From: Deltaproteobacteria bacterium
GTDB lineage: Bacteria > Desulfobacterota_D > UBA1144 > Nemesobacterales > UBA2774
Assembly: GCA_040223695.1 (NCBI GenBank)
Contig: JAVKFU010000018.1
Span: 248,001-312,000 of the forward strand
Direction of reading: 5' to 3'
DNA length: 64,000 nt
Below are positions 24,296 through 32,882 of the stretch, piece after piece (position 1 is the first letter of the stretch; each line of letters opens with the position of its first letter). The notes under the pieces were generated by a model. It saw nothing but the letters and a program-made list of their open reading frames with translations, was not told where the DNA came from and did no database searches. The position numbers and the translations under genes are program-made.

Positions 24296-26773
24296 TCAAC
24301 GCTTGATTTGAACGATTTCTTCAATTATCAAGTCTGCCCGGTCGGTATATTCTCCGACCAGAAGGGTATCATGGGCTTTCTGGAGAAGCGGCAGGTCGTC
24401 GCCTGTCCAATTTCCCGCCTGAACTACCCCGGTTATTCTGTCCGCGAAATCCTCTTGCATTTTCTCGTTTCCATTCGCAAGCCTCCAGTTGTCGAGATAA
24501 ATCTCAAGCGTCTCGATACTATTTGCCCTGTCCATTTCGGATGGCGCTTCCCCCGCATCCTTGCCGGCCCATTTGATAATAGTTTCCAGTTCCTCATCCC
24601 CTCCCGCCGCGTAATATGCGAGTAATCTGAGGTCAGCGGTGCTGGAAGGATAATAATATGTAGATCCCAGAATCCTTACTACCGCCTCTTTACCGAGGGG
24701 GCTCATATCGCGCAGGGTTTGTCTGGCCGCAGTTCGAAGCATCGGGTCTTCTCCGTATAGAATCTCGACCACGGCTTCGGCTCCCTCGCTTGATCCGTTT
24801 CCGATTTTCCCCATTGCGTCGAGGGCCGCAAGCAAGTTCTTCTGGTTTCCGGACTGATCTTTGTTTAGTTCTTTGATATAGGCGGCCAGCTGCGGTATTT
24901 GTGCTTTGGAGTTTTCACCCATGTTGCCGAGAGCAAGCGCGGCGCTTGACCTGACGATTTTGTCCTCATCCTTGAGAAGTGATGCAATCTCGGGGGCCTG
25001 ATTACCCGCCTCGTCTCCGATGCTGCCGAGGGTACGGAGAGCTTTGATGCGTACTTTTTTGGAGCTATCCTTCAAAAGTTTTGATATTTCCGGAACATAG
25101 GCTTCGGCGGACACTCCGGTTTTCCCCAGGGCATCCACGGCGTCCGCGCGTACGTCCGGATCGGAATCTTTTAATCTCTCCGATATTTTTTGCGCCTGCT
25201 CATCGGCGGTGGCTCCCATGTTCCCCAGGGCGCGGAGAGCGGAGGAGCGTATGACGGGGTTGGGGTCGTTTAGAAGCTCGGCCACTGCAGGGGCAATTTC
25301 ACGCGCATTTTCTCCCATCTCTCCAAGTAAGAAAATTGCCGTATTGCGGTATTTAATATTTTTGTTTTTCAATAAATCGACTACATAAGGCATATGGGGT
25401 ATCGCCTCGTCCCCGGCGTTTTTCACGGCATAAACGACGTCTATCCGTGTAAACCTGTCACCGCCTACAAGGAGCTTGGTTATAGTGTCAAGCGATTCTT
25501 TCGGGACATAACCCATTTCGTTCATTGTTTTAATAGCGCTTCTTACAACCTGCTTGTTTTTGTCATTTATGAGCTCTTCTACCTTGGGAGCTTGTTTCTT
25601 CCCCGCATCGCCCAGTTTGGCGAGTGTGTAGGCTGCGGTAATCCGCACGGAGGGTTCTGAATCACTCAGCAGCCCGGCGACTTCAGGAGCCTTGTTCCCG
25701 GCCGCCTCCCCAATCTCTCCGAGAGCTCTGAGAGCGTTTTTTCTTGTACCCGGATCAGGATCGCCCAAAAGAAGACTAACCGACTCGATAATTGCACTGT
25801 TTTGTTTGCCAATACTTCCGGTCGCATTAAGGGCCGCGCGGGCGAGCTTTTGGTTATTGCTATTTATATACTGTACCACCAGCTCTCGTTCCTCTTTTGG
25901 GATATCCCCGATCCCCCCCAATGATTTTAACGCCGCGGCTTTTACATTATTGTTAGCATTCTCATCCTCTAATAATTTCGCTATTTCTTTTGACTGTTTC
26001 GCCGCGGGTTTTCCAAAATCGCCGAGCGCAAAAGCAGCGCTTGCCTTTACCCGGCTGTCCTCATCGTTTAACAGTTTGGAAATTTGTGTTATGTGCTTTT
26101 CCGCGGGCTGCCCCATCCTGCCGAGCGTGCGAACGGCGGCGGAGCGAACATTCGGGTTTTCATCTTCGAGCATTTCAAGTATTGCGGGGGTTTTCTCCTT
26201 GAAAATTCCGGCGTTTTCCGCTATCAGGGTCGTCGCCCCCATCCTGACTCTGTTTGAATCGTCCCTTAAAAGCAGAATAATGGAATCCATCTGCCGGCTA
26301 TCCGGATTTCCCGTTTTCATCAGTGCTGAAACTGCACTGAACCTGACATTGGAATCTTCGTTCCCGAGATTTTCAATCAAGAGCGGAGTCAGATTGTCCG
26401 GTATATTGTCCATGCTGCCGACTGCATAAAGGGCAGCTTTTCTGACCCCGAGATTTTTATCCTTAATTAGTTTCTCAAGCTGTGGGATATTGTCGGCGTC
26501 TCCGGACTTGGCCAGACTCCGGATTGCTTCCGCCCTGACGCGGGGATCGGGATCATCGAGCGCTCCCTTTAGTGATTCAATCTCCCATTCTTCATAAACC
26601 ACGGCGCTTTCATTCGCCGTAAAGGGATTTTCCCGCGCGGCGGGTTCAGCGGTTGCCGAATCTGTTGCTGAACCGACTGCGATTATTAATAGTAATGAAA
26701 AGCATAACAATATCTCTTTAAAACCGGGCTTCGCCGTCTGAGACCTGTGAGTCTTCCTCTTTATTAAATTCAT
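24296..26773 (-). CDS. Exported protein of PBS-lyase/HEAT repeats
   Basis: The 825-residue protein begins with basic residues and a hydrophobic segment (about 22-42), a likely signal peptide or anchor. About twenty HEAT repeats of roughly 36-40 residues fill residues 60-640. The repeat consensus is of the form NVRSAAVRTLGRMG, with DPxPxVR at the loops. The last 190 residues are less regular. Such solenoids bind proteins and have no enzymatic site. No partner such as a phycobilin lyase is present, so only a scaffolding role can be proposed. GGGGAG precedes the start. Confidence 0.88.
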   Translation of the reverse strand: MNLIKRKTHRSQTAKPGFKEILLCFSLLLIIAVGSATDSATAEPAARENPFTANESAVVYEEWEIESLKGALDDPDPRVRAEAIRSLAKSGDADNIPQLEKLIKDKNLGVRKAALYAVGSMDNIPDNLTPLLIENLGNEDSNVRFSAVSALMKTGNPDSRQMDSIILLLRDDSNRVRMGATTLIAENAGIFKEKTPAILEMLEDENPNVRSAAVRTLGRMGQPAEKHITQISKLLNDEDSRVKASAAFALGDFGKPAAKQSKEIAKLLEDENANNNVKAAALKSLGGIGDIPKEERELVVQYINSNNQKLARAALNATGSIGKQNSAIIESVSLLLGDPDPGTRKNALRALGEIGEAAGNKAPEVAGLLSDSEPSVRITAAYTLAKLGDAGKKQAPKVEELINDKNKQVVRSAIKTMNEMGYVPKESLDTITKLLVGGDRFTRIDVVYAVKNAGDEAIPHMPYVVDLLKNKNIKYRNTAIFLLGEMGENAREIAPAVAELLNDPNPVIRSSALRALGNMGATADEQAQKISERLKDSDPDVRADAVDALGKTGVSAEAYVPEISKLLKDSSKKVRIKALRTLGSIGDEAGNQAPEIASLLKDEDKIVRSSAALALGNMGENSKAQIPQLAAYIKELNKDQSGNQKNLLAALDAMGKIGNGSSEGAEAVVEILYGEDPMLRTAARQTLRDMSPLGKEAVVRILGSTYYYPSSTADLRLLAYYAAGGDEELETIIKWAGKDAGEAPSEMDRANSIETLEIYLDNWRLANGNEKMQEDFADRITGVVQAGNWTGDDLPLLQKAHDTLLVGEYTDRADLIIEEIVQIKR

Positions 26774-27130
26774 ACAATATCTCCCCTGGGCTTCATGAAA
26801 AATTGGAATTAACTATGGAATTCGCCTTCCCTGGATATCGGAGCGCACGGTTTATCAGAAGCTATAATTATATAACCGAATCCTGTAATGACTCCTTTAA
26901 TAAAAATCGATTGCCAAACTCACATAAAAATCCGAATTCAGAAAAGATTATCTTATCATTAACGGCAGTCAATCTATTTTAAGCCGCAGCGTAAAATTGC
27001 AGTGTGTTTGAGCTTTCAGCAGGTATGCCGCAATTTACGTTTAACCTTCCACAATATTCGAGTATCTTTTTATCAGGGTTTTTCCATAAAGTGAAAACAA
27101 AAGAGATCAAAAGGCTTAAGGAGGGTATTA
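26774..27130. other. 357-base intergenic region between divergent genes
   Basis: The region separates the HEAT-repeat gene (minus) from the zinc-ribbon gene (plus). The only element I can offer is a minus-strand TTGACT (26967-26972), 16 bases, TAATCT (26945-26950), which would leave a long leader of about 165 bases for the HEAT gene. I see no RNA gene, terminator or further open frame of note. Confidence 0.4.
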
Positions 27131-27565
27131 ATGGCTGAACTTCTGGATACGCGCGAAATAGTTGACAGGTTCAAAACCGGAATAAATAAAGGTTTAAGAA
27201 TAGTTAATATAAGATCGAAAGAGGCGTACGACACTCTCAAAATCAAAAATACAATCAGGCAGCTCAGGAAGAATAGAAGAAATACAGTGTATGAGATGGG
27301 GAGTGCTATTTACAGAACATACAAGCACAAAGGGGAAATTAATCCTGAAAATATTGAGGCGAAGTGCTCTGATATAGAGAAGATTGAGGCCGAGATCGAG
27401 CAGTGGGAGGAGGAACTGAGGCTCGTTCATTTAAACGCCCGGAAGGCGCTCGGCAGTGTCATGGCTCTGGCCAAGCCTCGTGTAGTGGGTGTTTGCGATT
27501 GCGGGGCCGAAATTTTTGAGGGGACCAGCTTCTGCGGCAGGTGCTTTAAAAAAGTAGAGCGGTGA
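27131..27565 (+). CDS. Small coiled-coil protein with a C-terminal zinc ribbon
   Basis: I do not recognise a named family for this 144-residue soluble protein. Residues 1-105 are strongly helical and charged, with a likely coiled coil at about 70-105. The C-terminus holds a short metal-binding knuckle: CDC at about 122-124, then CGRC at about 136-139. This would suit one zinc ion. AAGGAGGG gives a very strong ribosome site. The architecture resembles small proteins with a zinc ribbon that bind nucleic acid or protein, but a function cannot be claimed. It is monocistronic by position. Confidence 0.78.
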   Translation: MAELLDTREIVDRFKTGINKGLRIVNIRSKEAYDTLKIKNTIRQLRKNRRNTVYEMGSAIYRTYKHKGEINPENIEAKCSDIEKIEAEIEQWEEELRLVHLNARKALGSVMALAKPRVVGVCDCGAEIFEGTSFCGRCFKKVER

Positions 27566-27916
27566 AGGGGGTAAAGCGCCGGATGGATTTCCGCTTCCGG
27601 GCTCGACAACTCATTCTTCCCTGATTGCCTCGTTTAACTATCGGGTCTAAATTGTAATAATTATTGGATCTGTCTATTGATCTTGATGCAGTGCGGCTTT
27701 AGGTTTCATGCTGCCGGGCCTCAATATTCTCTGATAGAAGGAGTCGCTAAAAAGCCGGAGCTGCTACGCGGGTTCTGCGTGGAGAATTCCACGATCCTCG
27801 CTTCCTGAGTCTGCAAACCGTGCCCGGGTTTCTCTCGCGATCATCCGGGGATAGTCAGCGGCTTCGAACCTCGTGTTTTTACATTCTCGCCGATTCACAA
27901 TATATTTATAGACGGT
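27566..27916. other. 351-base intergenic region
   Basis: I see no gene here. A short hairpin, CGTGGA and TCCACG around GAAT, lies in GCGTGGAGAATTCCACG near 27777-27793. Several stretches look structured, but none fits a tRNA cloverleaf or a known riboswitch that I can recognise. It separates two plus-strand unknown genes. Confidence 0.35.
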
Positions 27917-28444
27917 TTGAGAACTTTATGCTTCTTCCATCTTTTAATTATTATTATATTTCAGAGCTTCTCCGCATACGGCGCGGGAAAGGATACGCTT
28001 TCGGATGTTACAGGGGTTGCGGTTATTGTCGATGAGCTTTCGGCAAGCGCCGTAGAGGACGGCCTTAAAAAAGAGGATATAAAGGCTTTGGTCGAGAGCA
28101 AGCTCGATAAGGCAAACATTATGCTCCTTGAGGAGCGTAAATGGTTCGAGGTTTTCGGTGGATCTTATCTCCTGATAAAGGTAATTGCCAGCAAATCCGC
28201 AAGTGCCGATTATTACGCTGTCTTCCTCGATGTCGAGCTTTACCAGACGGTAGTGCTTTTCGGTAAAAAACTCGGTCGGAACATTACCACGGCAGCCGCT
28301 ACCTGGTCGGTCGGAAAACTCCTTTCGTGCAGAACGGACGGGCTAAAAATTTGTGTAGGCACGAATTTGTCGGAGCTAACGGATATGTTCATCGAGGATT
28401 ATCTGTCCGTAAATTCGGGTAAGGCGGATAAGGGGCAAAACTGA
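27917..28444 (+). CDS. Secreted protein of unknown function with a TWSVG motif
   Basis: The 175-residue protein begins with TTG and a hydrophobic signal peptide (LLIIIIFQSFSAYGAG). The mature part has a helical start (AVEDGLKKEDIKALVESKLDK), two or three predicted strands ending FDVELYQTVVLF-like, then ATWSVGKLL, a CRTDGLKIC pair of cysteines, and a final helix ending DMFIEDYLSVN. I know this layout from uncharacterised small exported proteins across bacteria, which have no assigned function. The ribosome site is weak, so the start is uncertain. It converges with hisS, 39 bases apart. Confidence 0.7.
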   Translation: MRTLCFFHLLIIIIFQSFSAYGAGKDTLSDVTGVAVIVDELSASAVEDGLKKEDIKALVESKLDKANIMLLEERKWFEVFGGSYLLIKVIASKSASADYYAVFLDVELYQTVVLFGKKLGRNITTAAATWSVGKLLSCRTDGLKICVGTNLSELTDMFIEDYLSVNSGKADKGQN

Positions 28445-28483
28445 GGCCTCTACGACTTTGCCCGCTGGTTCCATGCTGAGTGA

Positions 28484-29743
28484 TCACGATCTTTTTAGGG
28501 GCAGTTTTACGGCGCCGTCAAAATCAATCTCTTCTTCAGAGCTTTCGAGCATATCCCTTACTTTCACCTTTCCCCTCGCAAGCTCGTCTTCGCCGATTAT
28601 GTATGTGTACTCTGTCCCCGATTTGTCGGCGCGCTTGAGCTGGCTCTTGAGGCTCTTGCTCCCGTAGTCAATCTCGGTAGGGACGCCGCTCTGCCTGAGC
28701 TCAAAAGCGAGTGAGAATGCTTTTGCCCTGGCTTCGTCTCCCAGGTGAGCTATAAAGACCCGTACCTCTTTTTCAAACCCTCCAGGTACCGCTTTTTGGT
28801 GAAGGAGTACGAGTCTTTCCATGCCCAGCGCGAAACCTGCCGCCGGCGTTGAGGGCCCGCCGAGCTCTTCAACGAGTCCGTCATACCTTCCCCCGGCCGC
28901 CACCGCGTTCTGTGCTCCGAGCTCCTCAGTGGTAATTTCAAAAACCGTCCTCGTGTAGTAATCGAGACCCCTTACGATCTTCGGGTTTATGGTGTAGGGA
29001 ACGCCTACGGATTCCAGGTTCTCCTTTACGCTTTCGAAATGCTCGTTGCACTCAGCGCACAGGTTCTCCAGCATGACGGGCGCTTTCTCCGCTATCTGAC
29101 GGCAGCCCTTTTGCTTGCAGTCGAGAATCCTGAGCGGGTTCGATTCGAGCCTTCTCTTGCAGTCTTCACAGAGCTCGTCTTTCTTCGGCGCGAAGAATTC
29201 GATTAACTTTTCTTTGTACTGCGGCCTGCAGTTTCCGTCCCCTAGCGAGCTCAATTCGAGCTTCAGGCGGGAGGCGAGTCCGATCTCATCAAAGAACCTC
29301 CACAGCATCGCTATAATTTCCGCGTCCGAATACGGCTCTTCAGCTCCGAAGACCTCGGCCCCGATCTGGTAAAATCCCCTGTAGCGGCCTTTCTGGGGGC
29401 GTTCGTGTCTGAACATCATTCCCCCGTAGTAGAGCTTGGTGACGGGTGACTTCGCATACATGGAGTTCTCGATGTACGCCCTTACGACCCCGGCCGTCCC
29501 TTCAGGCCTGAGCGTGAGGGAGGAGCCGTCCCTGTCGGTAAATGTGTACATTTCTTTCTCTACTATGTCGGTTGTAGTACCCAGGCTTCTCGCGAATACC
29601 TCGGTGAATTCGATCGCCGGTATTCTTATCTCGGAAAACCCGTACAGCTCGAATACGGTTTTGGCCTTTTCCTCGACGTGCTGCCATCTTTTGATATCAT
29701 CGGGCAGAATGTCGTGGAATCCCCTGATCGATCTTACTTTCAT
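28484..29743 (-). CDS. hisS: Histidyl-tRNA synthetase
   Basis: The 419-residue class II synthetase charges tRNA-His. Visible signatures are RGFHDILPDD at the N-terminus, motif 2 in LRPEGTAGVVRAYIE, the histidine-binding block GLDYYTRTVFEI, and motif 3 in GFALGMERLVLL. A C-terminal anticodon-binding domain is complete to residue 419. Four cysteines near 190-210 (CEDCKRRL, CKQKGC) form an insertion motif seen in many bacterial HisS proteins. GGGGAG lies four bases before the start. No his operon gene is adjacent. Confidence 0.97.
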   Translation of the reverse strand: MKVRSIRGFHDILPDDIKRWQHVEEKAKTVFELYGFSEIRIPAIEFTEVFARSLGTTTDIVEKEMYTFTDRDGSSLTLRPEGTAGVVRAYIENSMYAKSPVTKLYYGGMMFRHERPQKGRYRGFYQIGAEVFGAEEPYSDAEIIAMLWRFFDEIGLASRLKLELSSLGDGNCRPQYKEKLIEFFAPKKDELCEDCKRRLESNPLRILDCKQKGCRQIAEKAPVMLENLCAECNEHFESVKENLESVGVPYTINPKIVRGLDYYTRTVFEITTEELGAQNAVAAGGRYDGLVEELGGPSTPAAGFALGMERLVLLHQKAVPGGFEKEVRVFIAHLGDEARAKAFSLAFELRQSGVPTEIDYGSKSLKSQLKRADKSGTEYTYIIGEDELARGKVKVRDMLESSEEEIDFDGAVKLPLKRS

Positions 29744-29885
29744 TTAACTCCCCTGATCTCGGCGCTTGATCCTATAATATTCGTTTCGATGCGGACGGAC
29801 GGTTTTTCCAAGCTTACTTAAATTCCCGCTAATTATATCTTAAGCTCAACTCTATTTCTAATTCGCGTTTCCGGAATACAAAGTA

Positions 29886-29914
29886 TTTACTCCGTAGTGA
29901 TTAGTCAATATTCT
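29886..29914 (+). promoter_or_regulatory. Probable promoter of the glycosyltransferase gene, overlapping a divergent one
   Basis: On the plus strand TTTACT (29886-29891), 17 bases, TATTCT (29909-29914). On the minus strand the same bases give TTGACT (29903-29908), 17 bases, TACTTT (29880-29885), pointing to hisS with a leader of about 130 bases. The two would compete for polymerase. Confidence 0.4.
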
Positions 29915-29967
29915 ATAACCACTCTGCAATATGTACCGATATGCTTTTACGGGCCGCGTGTTAATAA

Positions 29968-31110
29968 ATGACGAATGAAAAGCCATTAAGGGTGTTGTAT
30001 GTAGGGAGCCCGGAACTCTTTTCCAAAGGGGCGAGCGCCATACACATAATGAAAATGTGTCAGGCCATGGGGCGGCTGGGGGTTTCGACCGAGCTTGCCA
30101 TTGCCTCGAACAAAAAGCACGGAGAAATTCTGGAATATTACGGAGTGGAGTCCAACTTCAGGATTACCTCTTTCCCCTACTTCAGGAATTCGAGCGCGAG
30201 AAATATCGTCCACGGCCTGCTTGGCTCTCTTTACGCGGGATTTAAGAGGGGCGGATTTGATATTGCGGTGACCAGGAATATCGTATTTACGTATTTTGCG
30301 ACCTCGTTATTCGGGATTCCAACCGTTTATGACGCCCATCATCCTCTCGTCAAGGGAGCGCGTTTTCTGTTCAATTCTTTTAAGGACTCGAAGAGCCTGA
30401 TCAGATTTACGGCTAACTCGCGAGGTCTCGGCGAAATATATCTGGAGGAGGGACTGCCGCCTGAAAAACTCGTAATTGCCCACAACGGCGTAGATCCGGC
30501 CCCTTTTAATAGGCTCCCTTCAAAAGAAGAAGCCAGAGCGGAGCTCGGCCTTCCCTCGGATAAAAACATAGTCTGCTACGCGGGGAATATATATGAAGGC
30601 AGGGGCATCGAGTATTTAATCGACGTTTCGCTCACGATGAAAGATGTACTTTTTCTTATTGTGGGGGGTCGTGAACGGGATGTCGCGCGCTACGGGGAAA
30701 TAGCTCGTCGAAAGCAGGCCGGAAATTTCATTTTAAAGGGTTTTGTTCATCACCGAATTGTACCTCTTTATCTCTCCGCCTCTGACCTTCTCGTTATGCC
30801 TTACACATCCGGAATGACGATCAGGGGGGGGACGGTAGCGAGGGATTTTACTTCTCCAATAAAATTATTCGAGTATATGGCATCCCGCCGCCCCATTGTA
30901 GCTACGGCGATTCCCTCCGTTTGTGAAATTCTCGAGGACGGCGTGAATGCAGTGCTTGTGAGGCCGGACAGCTCCGATAAATTGCATGGGGGGATCAAAA
31001 AGATTCTTGAGAACCCGGCTCTGGCCGACAGATTGGCAGTCAGGGCTTTAGAGGACGTTCGAGGATACACATGGGAGGAGAGAGCCAAAAAATTACTTAA
31101 CCTCCCATAA
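29968..31110 (+). CDS. GT4-type glycosyltransferase
   Basis: The 380-residue protein has the two Rossmann halves of a GT-B enzyme. It shows KGASAIHIMKMCQAMGRLG near the N-terminus and PIKLFEYMASRRPIVAT with the E-x7-E-like pattern completed by SVCEIL. It would transfer a sugar from a nucleotide sugar with retention of configuration; donor and acceptor are unknown. The ribosome site is weak. It is followed by two DUF3943 genes on the same strand, with 82 bases between, and an envelope-glycan role would fit but is not shown. Confidence 0.85.
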   Translation: MTNEKPLRVLYVGSPELFSKGASAIHIMKMCQAMGRLGVSTELAIASNKKHGEILEYYGVESNFRITSFPYFRNSSARNIVHGLLGSLYAGFKRGGFDIAVTRNIVFTYFATSLFGIPTVYDAHHPLVKGARFLFNSFKDSKSLIRFTANSRGLGEIYLEEGLPPEKLVIAHNGVDPAPFNRLPSKEEARAELGLPSDKNIVCYAGNIYEGRGIEYLIDVSLTMKDVLFLIVGGRERDVARYGEIARRKQAGNFILKGFVHHRIVPLYLSASDLLVMPYTSGMTIRGGTVARDFTSPIKLFEYMASRRPIVATAIPSVCEILEDGVNAVLVRPDSSDKLHGGIKKILENPALADRLAVRALEDVRGYTWEERAKKLLNLP

Positions 31111-31192
31111 ATGTTTTGATTATATAATTTTTAGGGTATCTTTTCTGCTCGGTTTCCATCTATATTAAAAATTTTAGATAAAGGGTTTTTAG

Positions 31193-32707
31193 TTGAGGAT
31201 TATAAACAGGTTCTTCTGTATAGTCTTATTTTTTATACTCTCGGCGCAGGCGTCCGCACAGGAGGATTTCAGGACGGAAGACCTTTTTAACAACTACACA
31301 CTGGCGGAAAATACTGATTACGAAGAAATGGAAAACGCCGGTGAAAACAACGGGTTTACATACGATGATCCGCAGCAGTACCGTTTAGGGACAAAGGAAT
31401 TTGTACGCGACACGGCAATCTCATATGCTTTTGTATGGGCCGCAAGGTTTTTTTATGTAAGGAACAAGAACAGCAGAATATTCGATACCTCGTTATCTAA
31501 GTGGTGGGACAACATAACACAGTGGCCTGAATTTGATGACGGTGATTCGTTTTTTACAAACTGGGTAACGCATCCCATTATAGGTTCCATACAGTACCTT
31601 TACTACAGGCAAATGGGGCACGGTTTCTGGGGATCTGCGCTGGGGGCGCTGGTTCAGAATGTCCTGTTCGAATATACAATAGAAGGTCTGGTGGAGACCC
31701 CTTCCCTCGCCGATCTCATTTCGACTACCGCTGTGGGGGTTCCCATTGGTGTGGCGCTCGAAGAATCCTCGGACTGGCTTATTTCCACCGGCTTCGTACC
31801 CGCCAAGATACTCGGACATATCCTGAACCCTATGCGGAATTTCATTCACGACAGGCAGATCGGTGTCTATAACCCGTTTTCGAAAACATTCATGTCTGTA
31901 AGCGGACCTCTCGAATTTACCCCCGGCAAGAAAGAGGCGGTCGATCTCGCGTATCCGTTGTTCCTCGAGGAGCCGTTACCGCTTGGCAGATTCAGGGCCG
32001 ATCTCGAAGTCGTCAACCTGAAGAAGGACCTGGGCGGGCAGTTTATTTTCTATTCGGTAAGGATAGACGTTCCGTCATCAAGCGGGCTGTGGGGCGTTTA
32101 TGTGCAGATTGCCCAGTCGGGCACTAACGAAGTAGTGGTAAACGGTGACAACATAAAAGACGGGTACGAGTTTTCGAATCTGGTCGTGGGCGGAAAATTT
32201 CTTCTTTATGAGGCGTCGAATGCGGCGCTCTCGGGCGGGATGGGCGTCACGCTTCCGACCGCTTTTAAAGACAACATCGACCGACTTCAGACTGTGCTGC
32301 TTTTTAAAAGGAATTTCCCGGTCAACCTGAAAGGAGCGTGGACGTTAACCCCCTATATTACGGGAGCTGCGTGGAAGGGTATATTCAGCTTTCAGGGGAT
32401 GGTGGCCACTGACTGGGTGTTGAATGCGAGTAATCTCGAAGGAAATGATTTCGAGTTCAGACTGGACTACGGCGCTGCCGTCGGCGCGAACTTCCCTGTC
32501 GTTGCCTCCCCGGTGTTATTCGCCGAGTTTAACGGCTATTCGCTGCTAACCGCCGATACGTCCGAAAAGACCGATCTGTTCGCATCTTCAGGCATAAGAT
32601 TCGGCAGGAAATACAGCCCCGGATTCGTAGTGCAGTTCCCTCTGTCCGGTCCGGATAAAGATGTCGACAGGTTCAGCTATCTGTTTGATTTCCAGGTGAG
32701 ATTCTAA
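31193..32707 (+). CDS. DUF3943 outer-membrane-like protein, copy 1
   Basis: The 504-residue protein starts with TTG. A signal peptide (about 1-22) ends ASAQ. The DUF3943 core lies at about 65-200, with FVRDTAISYAFVWAARFFY and WVTHPIIGSIQYLYYRQMG blocks. The C-terminal half alternates strands typical of an outer-membrane barrel and ends in phenylalanine (FDFQVRF). No enzymatic motif is visible. It is the upstream member of a tandem pair with the gene starting at 32883; nearly every motif is shared. Function is unknown. Confidence 0.82.
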   Translation: MRIINRFFCIVLFFILSAQASAQEDFRTEDLFNNYTLAENTDYEEMENAGENNGFTYDDPQQYRLGTKEFVRDTAISYAFVWAARFFYVRNKNSRIFDTSLSKWWDNITQWPEFDDGDSFFTNWVTHPIIGSIQYLYYRQMGHGFWGSALGALVQNVLFEYTIEGLVETPSLADLISTTAVGVPIGVALEESSDWLISTGFVPAKILGHILNPMRNFIHDRQIGVYNPFSKTFMSVSGPLEFTPGKKEAVDLAYPLFLEEPLPLGRFRADLEVVNLKKDLGGQFIFYSVRIDVPSSSGLWGVYVQIAQSGTNEVVVNGDNIKDGYEFSNLVVGGKFLLYEASNAALSGGMGVTLPTAFKDNIDRLQTVLLFKRNFPVNLKGAWTLTPYITGAAWKGIFSFQGMVATDWVLNASNLEGNDFEFRLDYGAAVGANFPVVASPVLFAEFNGYSLLTADTSEKTDLFASSGIRFGRKYSPGFVVQFPLSGPDKDVDRFSYLFDFQVRF

Positions 32708-32882
32708 TTTTTTGAGAGGCCACTCACACTTTCGGGATTGACTTTATTAAGCCCTGTTGAGATTTTTCTTTGATTTCAGGATTTTTTTGTTAGTATTGCT
32801 GATAAGCGATGATGACCTGATTTTTATATTAAGCTTGCAATTAGGTTGTAACTTTCTTTTTCAAAACCAAAGGGGGGATGGT

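Noticed and set aside
25692-26429. Long open frame (245 codons) antisense to the HEAT-repeat gene
   Set aside because: It is opposite a clear repeat protein, has no ribosome site, and its residues follow the mirrored codon pattern of the HEAT repeats (rich in serine and leucine).
24900-26500. Regular repeats considered as a CRISPR or DNA satellite
   Set aside because: Periodicity is at the protein level (HEAT repeats); DNA units are diverged and in frame, with no spacers.
27700-27880. Structured-looking region considered as tRNA or small RNA
   Set aside because: Stems do not form a cloverleaf, and no T-loop GTTCGAAT-type element is placed correctly. Only a short hairpin can be supported.
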